From JABCPE02 sp963518845 (lineage in GTDB: Bacteria; Bacteroidota; Bacteroidia; Flavobacteriales; Weeksellaceae): 64,000 nt of DNA. Positions 34,446 through 42,437 of the stretch are shown piece by piece. Numbering within the stretch: position 1 is the first letter of the stretch; each line of letters opens with the position of its first letter. Under the pieces are notes generated by a model, which saw nothing but the letters and a program-made list of their open reading frames with translations, did no database searches and was not told the origin of the DNA. The stretch covers positions 1 through 64,000 of the forward strand of contig CAUQKV010000003.1 of the NCBI GenBank assembly GCA_963518845.1, written 5' to 3'. Made by a program: the position numbers and the translations under genes.

Positions 34446-35225
34446 TTATTTTTTTTGAGCGATGATTGCAACTGCATTGAGATTTTGGGCATTTTCACGA
34501 AAGACTTTTCGCATCGCTAAAATCCTTTTTCTCGCTGTTGGATTTGTCAAAATATTAAAGGCTATTTTCAGCGCTCTGAAAAATCCTTCGTCATCTATCA
34601 TTCTTTTCGGTTCTAATAGATGCATTGGATTGGTTTCTATTTTCACAACAGAAAATCCTTCCTTTTCTAAAAGCTCTGTCCATTCGGAAACGGTTAATGG
34701 ACGGGCATTGACCTTTATTGCTAATGCCAATTCCTTTTGGATTTCGGCTTTTTTCTCCGTTGGTATCTCATCTGGTGTCAGCCCAAGTTCATGAATTCCG
34801 TAGAATCCACCAGGTTTCAGAATTCGGTAGGCTTCACGGATAATTTCCGATTTTCTGTGGTCTGCATGCATTGTAAGCATCGCCTCTCCATAGACTTTAT
34901 CCACACTATTACTCTCCAAAGTGGACTCTGCCGCATTTCCAATTATAATTCTAAAATCCTTTCCTTTCAGCCTGTTTTTGAGAATTCCTGCCGCTTCCTC
35001 ATTCAGTTCCACTCCTGTATAGCTTTTAGGATTTTTACCAAGTGTAATTCCTGCTGTAAATCCCAATCCTGGTGCAAACTCCACCACATCATCATTCGGG
35101 CTGATATTCAGACCCTCTATCATCTTCATACTCAGCTCCTTCCCTCCTGGGCGCAGCACTCGTTTGCCCATTTTTGCCAAAATCCAATGACCTTGGCTGG
35201 TGTTCATATTTTGTTCTTTGCTCAT
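34446..35225 (-). CDS. Class I SAM-dependent methyltransferase
   Basis: The 259-residue cytosolic protein has a Rossmann methyltransferase core. Motif I is DDVVEFAPGLGFTAGITL (residues about 38-55) with GVELNEEAAGILKNRL next. VDKVYGEAMLTMHADHRK and LKPGGFYGIHELGL follow. The C-terminal 100 residues lack further signatures. The substrate is unknown; small-molecule methylation is the default guess. It follows the cupin gene by 3 bp and is co-transcribed with it, suggesting a shared small-molecule substrate or redox theme. Confidence 0.88.
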   Translation of the reverse strand: MSKEQNMNTSQGHWILAKMGKRVLRPGGKELSMKMIEGLNISPNDDVVEFAPGLGFTAGITLGKNPKSYTGVELNEEAAGILKNRLKGKDFRIIIGNAAESTLESNSVDKVYGEAMLTMHADHRKSEIIREAYRILKPGGFYGIHELGLTPDEIPTEKKAEIQKELALAIKVNARPLTVSEWTELLEKEGFSVVKIETNPMHLLEPKRMIDDEGFFRALKIAFNILTNPTARKRILAMRKVFRENAQNLNAVAIIAQKK

Positions 35226-35228
35226 GAT

Positions 35229-35573
35229 TTAGGATTTTTCAGCAACGCCCTCCACTCTCTTGGATGAATCTAACTTACTAAGCGTCAAACGAATAACGCT
35301 TTCTTTTTTCGCAATGAGATTATGTGGAACACCTCCTGACAAAGTCAATAAATCTCCTTTTTTAACTTCGTAATTCTGCCCTTCTACACCAAAAATAATT
35401 TCTCCCTCCAGCAATTCTACCACAATGGGAAAAGGCGTCTGGTGCTCTTTCATTTCTTGGTTTTCTCGCATCAGGATTCTGATTTCTTTTGTAAAATCTG
35501 TCTCCAAAATCGCCTTTATTGCTGGCTTATTTTCATTAAATTCTAAATCTTGATAAATTGATGCTGTCTTCAT
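35229..35573 (-). CDS. Small cupin-domain protein
   Basis: The 114-residue single cupin has PFPIVVELLEGEIIFGVEGQ and DLLTLSGGVPHNLIAKKES, the second motif keeping the metal-ligand His in PHNL. The first motif lacks the usual GxHxH pair, although H44 (KEHQTPFP) could contribute, so metal binding is uncertain. It is the first gene of a two-gene unit with the methyltransferase and has a -7 element TAAATTTG at 35604-35611. Function is not assigned. Confidence 0.82.
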   Translation of the reverse strand: MKTASIYQDLEFNENKPAIKAILETDFTKEIRILMRENQEMKEHQTPFPIVVELLEGEIIFGVEGQNYEVKKGDLLTLSGGVPHNLIAKKESVIRLTLSKLDSSKRVEGVAEKS

Positions 35574-35603
35574 TTCTTTGATACATTTTTAAATTTGAAT
35601 TTA

Positions 35604-35611
35604 CAAATTTA
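35604..35611 (-). promoter_or_regulatory. -7 element TAAATTTG of the cupin-methyltransferase unit
   Basis: It matches TAnnTTTG 31 bases upstream of the cupin ATG, within a very AT-rich divergent gap shared with gldD. Confidence 0.45.
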
Positions 35612-35685
35612 TACTTTTTTATTTATTTTTAATCATTCTAAATTACTTTATTTATTTCTACTCTTTCTTATTTGATATAAATTCT

Positions 35686-35693
35686 TATTTTTG
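35686..35693 (+). promoter_or_regulatory. -7 element TATTTTTG of gldD (near-leaderless)
   Basis: The element ends 4 bases before the gldD ATG at 35698, so transcription would start at or next to the start codon. Confidence 0.4.
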
Positions 35694-35697
35694 CGGA

Positions 35698-36258
35698 ATG
35701 TTTAGATATTTATTTTTAAGCTTTATACTTACTTTTCTCGTTTCGTGTAGTAGTGATGTTCAGCCCAAACCAAAGGGAGAACTGAGACTAGAGTATCCAG
35801 AGGCTAAATATGTTCCATTCTCTTCGGAATGTTCGTTTTCATTTGAGCATTCAGACTTTGCAAAAATACACCAAGCAAAGCAGGCTTGCTGGTACAATGT
35901 AGTCTATCCTACAATGAGAGCCAATATTTTTGTAACCTATTTTCCTATTAAAAATGATTTTAATCTACATATAAAAGAAGTAGAAAAAATGGTCTATGAA
36001 CACACCATCAGAGCTTCTGCAATAGATACTAAATCTTTTTCTTATCCAGAAAAAAGAGTTTTTGGGAACTTTTATGAACTAAAAGGACAGTCTGCGTCTA
36101 ATATCCAAATCTATATCACGGACAGCACTCGTCATTTTGTAACGGCTAATTTATACTTTAAATCTAGACCAAGACCAGACTCTCTGCAACCTGCGGTAGA
36201 ATACATCAAGAAAGACTTGATGCACATGATAGAATCCTTCGAGTGGAAACATAAATAA
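35698..36258 (+). CDS. gldD: Gliding motility lipoprotein GldD
   Basis: The 186-residue lipoprotein has a lipobox LVSC (Cys17). The mature N-terminus runs into ELRLEYPEAKYVPF, and a later segment SFEHSDFAKIHQAKQACWYN is characteristic of GldD. The C-terminal part has RPDSLQPAVEYIKKDL. GldD is needed for gliding in Flavobacterium johnsoniae and is conserved in non-gliding relatives that carry the type IX secretion system. It is normally found near gldE; no gldE is seen here, and a PfkB kinase follows at 25 bp. The promoter appears almost leaderless. Confidence 0.92.
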   Translation: MFRYLFLSFILTFLVSCSSDVQPKPKGELRLEYPEAKYVPFSSECSFSFEHSDFAKIHQAKQACWYNVVYPTMRANIFVTYFPIKNDFNLHIKEVEKMVYEHTIRASAIDTKSFSYPEKRVFGNFYELKGQSASNIQIYITDSTRHFVTANLYFKSRPRPDSLQPAVEYIKKDLMHMIESFEWKHK

Positions 36259-36283
36259 CTAAAATACATACACTTACAATCAA

Positions 36284-37210
36284 ATGAATCTTTTGGCAGT
36301 AGGAACTGTAGCTTTTGATGCTATTGAAACTCCTTTTGGAAAAACAGATAAAATCCTAGGCGGCGCGGCTACTTATATAGGGCTTTCCGCTTCCGTTTTA
36401 AATGCTAATGTCAGCTTAGTTTCTGTAGTTGGTGGAGATTTTCCACAGGAATATTTGGATTTATTGACAGACAGAAATATCAATATAGAAGGAATAGAAA
36501 TTTTCCCTAATGAAAAAACTTTTTTCTGGGCAGGAAAGTATCATAATGACCTGAATTCCAGAGATACTATGGCTACGGAACTGAATGTTTTAGAAAAATT
36601 TGAGCCAAAAATTCCTGAACATTGTAAAAACTATGACATCCTACTTTTAGGAAATCTTCACCCTAGCACACAGCTGTCAGTTCTAAACGGTATGTCTTGT
36701 CGCCCTAAACTGGTGATTCTGGACACTATGAATTTTTGGATGAACCACACTTGGGATTTACTGATGGAGGTCATTGCTAAATCTGATGTCATCACGATAA
36801 ATGATGAAGAGGCGCGACAGCTTTCTGGAGAATATTCCTTACCAAAAGCCGCTCAAAAAATCCATAAAATGGGTCCTAAATATGTCATTATCAAAAAAGG
36901 TGAGCACGGAGCATTATTATTCAGTGAAGGAAAAGTTTTCGCTATTCCTGCCCTGCCTTTGGAGGAAGTTTTTGACCCTACAGGAGCTGGAGATACTTTC
37001 GCAGGAGGTTTTGCAGCACATCTGGCAGCCACAAAAAGTATTTCCTTTGAAAATATGAAAACAGCTGTGATAGTAGGCTCTGCGATGGCTTCTTTCACTG
37101 TAGAAAAATTTGGAACAGAAAGACTTTTGGAAGTCTCTCCTATGATTCTGAAACAAAGAATCAAAAAATTCCAAGAACTTACTACTTTTGAGGTAGATTT
37201 GAAAATTTAA
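36284..37210 (+). CDS. PfkB-family sugar kinase
   Basis: The 308-residue ribokinase-fold kinase starts with LLAVGTVAFDAIETPFGKTD and GGAATYIGLSASVLNANVSL. It ends with the PfkB signature DPTGAGDTFAGGFAAHLA (residues about 228-245), carrying the catalytic Asp and the GAGD anion hole. The substrate could be a sugar or nucleoside; adenosine- or ribokinase-like activity is possible. It follows gldD by 25 bp on the same strand and may be co-transcribed, although no functional link is known. Confidence 0.9.
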   Translation: MNLLAVGTVAFDAIETPFGKTDKILGGAATYIGLSASVLNANVSLVSVVGGDFPQEYLDLLTDRNINIEGIEIFPNEKTFFWAGKYHNDLNSRDTMATELNVLEKFEPKIPEHCKNYDILLLGNLHPSTQLSVLNGMSCRPKLVILDTMNFWMNHTWDLLMEVIAKSDVITINDEEARQLSGEYSLPKAAQKIHKMGPKYVIIKKGEHGALLFSEGKVFAIPALPLEEVFDPTGAGDTFAGGFAAHLAATKSISFENMKTAVIVGSAMASFTVEKFGTERLLEVSPMILKQRIKKFQELTTFEVDLKI

Positions 37211-37254
37211 GAAATAATTATAATAAAAAATTTAGATTTTCTCACAAAGAAATT

Positions 37255-37262
37255 TAATTTTG
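37255..37262 (+). promoter_or_regulatory. -7 element TAATTTTG upstream of the parvulin gene
   Basis: It is an exact TAnnTTTG 22 bases before the ATG at 37285. Confidence 0.45.
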
Positions 37263-37284
37263 TAAAACTAATTTTAGTAAAAAT

Positions 37285-38643
37285 ATGATAAAAAATATCA
37301 AAAAGGCATTACTGCTGGGAATTGTACTATTATCCACTCAAATAAATGCACAGCTGAAAAAAGGGCAGCTAGTGGATGGTATCGCTGCGGTGATTGGAAA
37401 TGAAATTGTTCTAGAATCAGACATTACAGAGCAAGAAAACCACGCTAAACAAATGGGTGAGAAGATTTCTGGTGATAATTGTGAAGTTGTAGAAAGCTTA
37501 CTAAATAACAGACTTCTAGTATATCATGCAAAAAAAGATACTCTAATCCCAAACAGAAGCAAGGAAATAAAAGAACAGGTTAATAATAAATACAACCAAA
37601 TCCTTGGTCAGTTCCCTTCTGAAAAAGCAATGCTGGACACATATAAGTTCAGAAATTCGGCTGAAATGAAGAACATGATAGAGAAAATAGATTCTGACAG
37701 CTACTACGGACAAAGTAAATTTGCTAGAATTACCGAAAAAGCAGATATTACACCGAGTGAAGTAACGGATTTCTATAACACTTACAAATACCAATTACCA
37801 GAGGTAAAAGAGGAAATCATCTTGTCTCAAATCGTGATGTATCCTAAACTAAATGACAAGCACAGACAAGAGATTATAGACAAACTAAAGAAAATCAAAC
37901 AAGATATCCTAAACGGAGAGGACTTTGAAACTCAGGCTAGAATCTACTCCGAGGATGAAAGCTCAGCACCCAATGGCGGGCTTTACAAAAATGTTTCTAA
38001 AGGAACAATGGTAAAACCCTTCGAGGCGGCAGCTCTTAACCTACAAGAAGGCGAAATATCAGACCCTGTGGAAACAGAATATGGATATCATATCATCCAG
38101 CTTGTGAAAAAATCAGGAAAAATATACGATGCTAGACATATCCTTATAAAAAATACTCCAAACGCAGAGGAAATAGAAGCAGCTAAAAAAGAAATGGAAG
38201 ACATCCGAAAAAGAATCATAAACGGAAAAATCACTTTCAAAGAAGCTGCCACAAAGTATTCTGATGACAAAAGCACAAAATACAATGCAGGGATAATCCT
38301 TGGCGAAGATGGAGGCTACAAACAAGAAAAACTAAACCTTTCTCCTTCTATCTCTTACCACATTGCAGGTTATAACAAAGGAGACATCACAGATGTATTT
38401 GAAGATGAGCACAATAGAAAAAAAGCTGTAATATTCATAAAAATAGAAGATGTCATTCCTGCTCACCAAGTAGACCTTGCTACTGATTTTGAAAGAGTGA
38501 AGAATATGGCTCTCAACAAGAAGAAAAACGAAATGCTGGAAAAATGGGCTAAAGAACAGCTTCCTGATACTTTTATATCAATAGATAAGCGTTATCAAAA
38601 ATGTTCTTTCTACCCTTCATGGAACAAAACTTCCACAAAATAA
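37285..38643 (+). CDS. SurA-like periplasmic peptidyl-prolyl isomerase
   Basis: The 452-residue protein has a signal peptide (IKNIKKALLLGIVLLSTQINA). A SurA N-terminal chaperone region (DGIAAVIGNEIVLESDITEQ) follows, then two rotamase (parvulin) domains. The first, residues about 170-275, has QARIYSEDESSAPNGGLYKN and EYGYHIIQLVKK. The second, about 280-385, is DARHILIKNTPN with EAATKYSDDKSTKYNAGIIL. It should assist folding of outer-membrane proteins in the periplasm. A terminator follows, so this is a single-gene unit. Parvulins of this kind often come in tandem in Flavobacteriia; only one is present here. Confidence 0.93.
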   Translation: MIKNIKKALLLGIVLLSTQINAQLKKGQLVDGIAAVIGNEIVLESDITEQENHAKQMGEKISGDNCEVVESLLNNRLLVYHAKKDTLIPNRSKEIKEQVNNKYNQILGQFPSEKAMLDTYKFRNSAEMKNMIEKIDSDSYYGQSKFARITEKADITPSEVTDFYNTYKYQLPEVKEEIILSQIVMYPKLNDKHRQEIIDKLKKIKQDILNGEDFETQARIYSEDESSAPNGGLYKNVSKGTMVKPFEAAALNLQEGEISDPVETEYGYHIIQLVKKSGKIYDARHILIKNTPNAEEIEAAKKEMEDIRKRIINGKITFKEAATKYSDDKSTKYNAGIILGEDGGYKQEKLNLSPSISYHIAGYNKGDITDVFEDEHNRKKAVIFIKIEDVIPAHQVDLATDFERVKNMALNKKKNEMLEKWAKEQLPDTFISIDKRYQKCSFYPSWNKTSTK

Positions 38644-38649
38644 TCTAAC

Positions 38650-38682
38650 AAAACCACTCAATATTTTGGGTGGTTTTTTCTT
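38650..38682 (+). terminator. Terminator after the parvulin gene
   Basis: Twelve-base arms with one G-U pair (38650-38661 and 38666-38677), a 4-base loop and TTCTTTTT after it lie 6 bases past the stop codon. Confidence 0.85.
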
Positions 38683-38720
38683 TTTATCACAATGGTTTTT
38701 TCTTTAAAGCCATATTTTAT

Positions 38721-38728
38721 TATCTTTG
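38721..38728 (+). promoter_or_regulatory. -7 element TATCTTTG upstream of the topoisomerase IV B gene
   Basis: It is an exact TAnnTTTG. It overlaps an upstream in-frame TTG (38726) and so rules out that start. The leader to the ATG at 38753 is about 20 bases. Confidence 0.6.
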
Positions 38729-38752
38729 TCGCTACACTTTTTTGGAAACTTT

Positions 38753-40624
38753 ATGAAAGACATGCCACAACAGATAAACTATACAGAAGACAACATCAGA
38801 ACCCTCGAACCTCGCGAGCATGTGCGCCTCCGTCCAGGGATGTACATCGGTAAACTGGGAGATGGCTCCGCGGCGGATGATGGGATTTATATCTTATTAA
38901 AAGAGGTTCTGGATAACTCTATTGATGAATTCCGAATGAAATTTGGGAAGAGAATAGATGTTAAAATCAATGATGGAAAAGTCACTGTCCGTGATTATGG
39001 GCGAGGAATTCCTTTGGGAAAAATCGTAGATGTAGTTTCCAAAATGAATACTGGTGGGAAATACGATGACGGCGCCTTTAAAAAATCCATCGGTCTCAAT
39101 GGTGTAGGAACCAAGGCGGTCAATTTCCTTTCTACTTTTTTCCAAGTAAAATCTGTGCGAGATGGAAAAACCAGATCTGCTCAGTTTCATGAAGGTAAAC
39201 TAGTGGAAGTAACGGAGGAAACGGACACCACCGAAAAAAACGGAACGGAGGTTAGCTTCATTCCTGACAGTACTATTTTCCTAAATTATAAATTTAGAAA
39301 TGAATATGTGGAGCGTATGCTTCGTAATTATACTTATCTAAATTTAGGACTAAAAATCTATTATAACGACTCTGTTTTCGAATCTGAAAACGGGCTGAAA
39401 GACCTATTAGAAGAAGAAATAGACGGCGAAATCCTCTACCCTATCATCCACATAAAGGATGAAGACATGGAGATAGCGATTACCCATTCGGATAAATCCC
39501 AGTCAGAAACCTATTTTTCATTTGTCAATGGACAATACACCTCGCAGGGAGGAACTCACCTTAATGCCTTTAAGGAGGCTTTTGTAAAGACTATCAAAGA
39601 GTTTTTTGGGAAAAATTTTGAGGCTGCGGATATTAGAAAATCCATCATCGGTGCGGTGTACATCAATGTGGGAAATCCTGTTTTTGAGTCTCAGACCAAA
39701 ACCAAATTAGGCTCCACCACTATGGGACAGGACGCGAATGGCAACGAGCTGGAAACCATCCGAACTTTTGTCAATAATTATATGAAGAGCAAACTGGACA
39801 ATTTCCTTCATAAAAATCCAGAAATTGCCGATGCTATTCACCGTAAAATATTAGTTTCTGAAAGGGAAAGAAAAGAACTTTCAGGAATTCAAAAATTAGC
39901 AAGAGAAAGAGCCAAAAAAGTTTCACTACACAATAAAAAACTAAGAGACTGCCGACAGCATTACAATGACCAAAAGGCAGCCAGAAAGACTGAAACTCAA
40001 ATCTTTATAACAGAGGGAGACTCTGCATCTGGCTCTATCACAAAGAGTAGAGATGTGGAAACTCAGGCTGTATTTTCGCTAAAAGGAAAACCTCTCAACT
40101 GCTACGGACTAACCAAAAAAGTAGTGTATGAAAACGAGGAGTTTAACCTTTTACAAGCCGCTCTAAATATCGAAGAAAGCTTAGAAGATTTAAGATACAA
40201 TCAAGTCATCATCGCTACCGATGCTGATGTAGATGGTATGCACATCAGACTTCTGATGATTACTTTCTTCCTTCAGTTTTTCCCTGATGTGATTAAAAAT
40301 GGACACCTGTACATTCTCCAAACACCTTTGTTTAGAGTAAGAAACAAAAAAGAAACCCGCTACTGCTACACTGAAGCAGAGCGAATAAAGGCTTTGGAAG
40401 ATTTAGGAAAAAACCCTGAAATTACGAGATTTAAAGGGCTTGGAGAGATTTCGCCAGAAGAGTTCAAACACTTCATCGGGAAAGACATTCGCCTTGAGCC
40501 TGTGGTGGTGGGTAAAGACACCACAATAGACCAGCTTTTGGAGTTCTATATGGGAAAAAACACGCCTGATAGACAGAATTTTATCCTTGAAAACTTGGTA
40601 GTAGAAGAAGCAATAACAGAGTAA
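38753..40624 (+). CDS. parE: DNA topoisomerase IV subunit B
   Basis: The product has 623 residues from the ATG at 38753; an ATG at 38762 is also possible. The GHKL ATPase domain has EVLDNSIDEFRMKFG, VRDYGRGIPLGKIVD and GLNGVGTKAVNFLS. The TOPRIM part has IFITEGDSASGSI and IIATDADVDGMHIRLLMI, and the end is YMGKNTPDRQNFIL. It cuts and rejoins DNA with the A subunit encoded at 42438 to decatenate chromosomes. I call it ParE rather than GyrB because of the paired A subunit in the same operon and the RQNFILENL ending typical of this lineage. Resistance-determining changes cannot be judged without a reference. Confidence 0.93.
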   Translation: MKDMPQQINYTEDNIRTLEPREHVRLRPGMYIGKLGDGSAADDGIYILLKEVLDNSIDEFRMKFGKRIDVKINDGKVTVRDYGRGIPLGKIVDVVSKMNTGGKYDDGAFKKSIGLNGVGTKAVNFLSTFFQVKSVRDGKTRSAQFHEGKLVEVTEETDTTEKNGTEVSFIPDSTIFLNYKFRNEYVERMLRNYTYLNLGLKIYYNDSVFESENGLKDLLEEEIDGEILYPIIHIKDEDMEIAITHSDKSQSETYFSFVNGQYTSQGGTHLNAFKEAFVKTIKEFFGKNFEAADIRKSIIGAVYINVGNPVFESQTKTKLGSTTMGQDANGNELETIRTFVNNYMKSKLDNFLHKNPEIADAIHRKILVSERERKELSGIQKLARERAKKVSLHNKKLRDCRQHYNDQKAARKTETQIFITEGDSASGSITKSRDVETQAVFSLKGKPLNCYGLTKKVVYENEEFNLLQAALNIEESLEDLRYNQVIIATDADVDGMHIRLLMITFFLQFFPDVIKNGHLYILQTPLFRVRNKKETRYCYTEAERIKALEDLGKNPEITRFKGLGEISPEEFKHFIGKDIRLEPVVVGKDTTIDQLLEFYMGKNTPDRQNFILENLVVEEAITE

Positions 40625-40642
40625 AATTTAATATCAACAATT

Positions 40643-40650
40643 TATTTTTG
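40643..40650 (+). promoter_or_regulatory. -7-like element TATTTTTG before the small membrane gene
   Basis: It matches TAnnTTTG and ends 4 bases before the ATG at 40655. It could give a near-leaderless secondary transcript inside the topoisomerase IV operon. Confidence 0.35.
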
Positions 40651-40654
40651 TATC

Positions 40655-41146
40655 ATGAGATTAAGCAACAGAAAAAAAGCACCTATATACAATTTTTTAC
40701 TAACCTTTTTTCTCCTCTTCACGATAATAGGTGGAGGAATGACTTTTTTGAACATCATCAAACTACCTGTTTTTGGGAAAATGGCGAGTGTTTCTCTTTT
40801 ATTCATAGGAGTTTCAGGGTTGGTGATTATTTTCTTGAGAGGCCGCCAAATATTTGAATACGATAGTGATGGAGAAGCGCTTAACTTCAAAAACCACTCT
40901 ATCATTCCATTTTTAGGGAAAGAAGCAAAAGATGAATTTCCAAAATACAAACTTGTTTCCTTTGAAATCGTAAACGCATTGTTATTCAAAAGATTATATA
41001 TAAAAATCACGAGTAAAAAACACAAAGAAAGTATCCTAAAGTACGATATTTCCTACCTTACAAGCAGTGAAATAAGGGATTTGAAACTTTCTTTACAACG
41101 AACAATAAAAGCCAACAAAGAAAACAGCGATAACAACGATAGATAG
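40655..41146 (+). CDS. Small membrane protein between topoisomerase IV genes
   Basis: The 163-residue protein has two N-terminal membrane helices (FLLTFFLLFTIIGGGMTFLN and MASVSLLFIGVSGLVIIFL). A soluble domain of about 100 residues follows, beta-rich and lysine-rich (HSIIPFLGKEAKDEFPKYKL), reminiscent of a small PH-like membrane protein. No family is recognised. It lies 30 bp after parE and 1 bp before the DUF389 gene. The opposite-strand readings here are shadows of this gene. Confidence 0.75.
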   Translation: MRLSNRKKAPIYNFLLTFFLLFTIIGGGMTFLNIIKLPVFGKMASVSLLFIGVSGLVIIFLRGRQIFEYDSDGEALNFKNHSIIPFLGKEAKDEFPKYKLVSFEIVNALLFKRLYIKITSKKHKESILKYDISYLTSSEIRDLKLSLQRTIKANKENSDNNDR

Positions 41147-41147
41147 T

Positions 41148-42437
41148 ATGAAACAACATAATTTATTTAACTTACACGAGGGAGAAGAAAAACAAGACAA
41201 GGTTTTACAAGATGTCTTAAAAAACATTTCATTCAAAGGTGCTAATCTTTGGATTTTGGCTTGTGCTATATTCATTGCATCTATTGGTCTGAATGTCAAT
41301 TCCACAGCTGTGATTATCGGCGCCATGCTGATTTCTCCACTTATGGGACCTATCGTAGGAATTGGGGTTGCCCTTGCCATTTATGATTTAACTCTTCTAA
41401 AAAAATCAGGAAAAAACCTGCTCACCGCCACTATCGTAAGCCTTTTAGTCTCTGCGATTTACTTTACTCTCAGTCCCTTTAAAGAGGCTCAGTCTGAGAT
41501 TTTAGCCAGAACATCACCTAATATTTATGATGTTTTGATTGCTTTCATTGGTGGAATTGTAGGAATAATTTCTATCACCCGTGTAGAAAAAGGAAACCCT
41601 ATACCTGGGGTAGCTATTGCCACAGCGCTTATGCCGCCTCTTTGTACGGCGGGGTTTGGACTGGCAACTTTTAATTTTAAATTTTTTGCTGGAGCTTTAT
41701 ATTTATACTCTATCAACTGCTTCTTCATCGCCATTGCTACATTTACTATTGTTAAATTCCTTAAATACAAACCTGTTTCTACTCAGGATAAAAAATTTGA
41801 CAGAAAAGTAAAATATTCCATCTATATTTTGTTTACTATTATGATTGTTCCAAGTATTTTCTTGGCTTACCGTCTCATTAGTGATAATAAATACACAAAA
41901 AATGTAGAAAATTTCATCAAAAACGAATTTACAGACAGAGGGCACACGGTGATTTATAAGAAAATAAATCAAAATGATACGCCAAAAACCATAGAATTGG
42001 TTTTACTAAATCAACGCATGGACAGCATTGAAATTCAAGCGCTTAACAAAAAACTTTCTGACACTTATGAAATCAAGGATACAAAACTCCTGATAAAAAA
42101 TAATTCATCTAATCTAAAAAGTGAAATTTTAGCGGAAATCAACCAGCAAAATAAGGATTTCTCTGAAAAAGATATCATCATCCAAAATCTTACTGCGGAA
42201 CTGAATGAATACAAATTTGATGACCGACAGCTCATCAAAGAACTCAGAATCATTTTCCCAGAGATAGAAAACATATCTATCGGAAAACTAAACAGTTACG
42301 AAAAAGATTCTCGTAAACAAGAAAATACTGTCATTTACCAAATCAAAGAAAAAGAGAAGCTGGATGAAGAAAAGCTGAAAAAATGGCTTCAAACCAAGTT
42401 AAACGACCAAAATATCAGACTGATAAACACAAAATAA
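41148..42437 (+). CDS. DUF389 / TIGR00341-type membrane protein
   Basis: The 429-residue protein has five to six membrane helices in residues 25-235. The DUF389 signature runs through AIFIASIGLNVNSTAVIIGA, MLISPLMGPIVGIGVALAI, RVEKGNPIPGVAIATALMPP and LCTAGFGLATF. The C-terminal 190 residues are soluble, lysine/glutamate-rich and partly coiled. Function is unknown; some DUF389 proteins have been proposed as transporters. It abuts the topoisomerase IV A gene with no gap, and the small membrane gene with 1 bp. Confidence 0.92.
   Translation: MKQHNLFNLHEGEEKQDKVLQDVLKNISFKGANLWILACAIFIASIGLNVNSTAVIIGAMLISPLMGPIVGIGVALAIYDLTLLKKSGKNLLTATIVSLLVSAIYFTLSPFKEAQSEILARTSPNIYDVLIAFIGGIVGIISITRVEKGNPIPGVAIATALMPPLCTAGFGLATFNFKFFAGALYLYSINCFFIAIATFTIVKFLKYKPVSTQDKKFDRKVKYSIYILFTIMIVPSIFLAYRLISDNKYTKNVENFIKNEFTDRGHTVIYKKINQNDTPKTIELVLLNQRMDSIEIQALNKKLSDTYEIKDTKLLIKNNSSNLKSEILAEINQQNKDFSEKDIIIQNLTAELNEYKFDDRQLIKELRIIFPEIENISIGKLNSYEKDSRKQENTVIYQIKEKEKLDEEKLKKWLQTKLNDQNIRLINTK

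Noticed and set aside
38726..38752. TTG start for the topoisomerase IV B subunit
   Set aside because: It overlaps the -7 element TATCTTTG; the ATG at 38753 is better placed.
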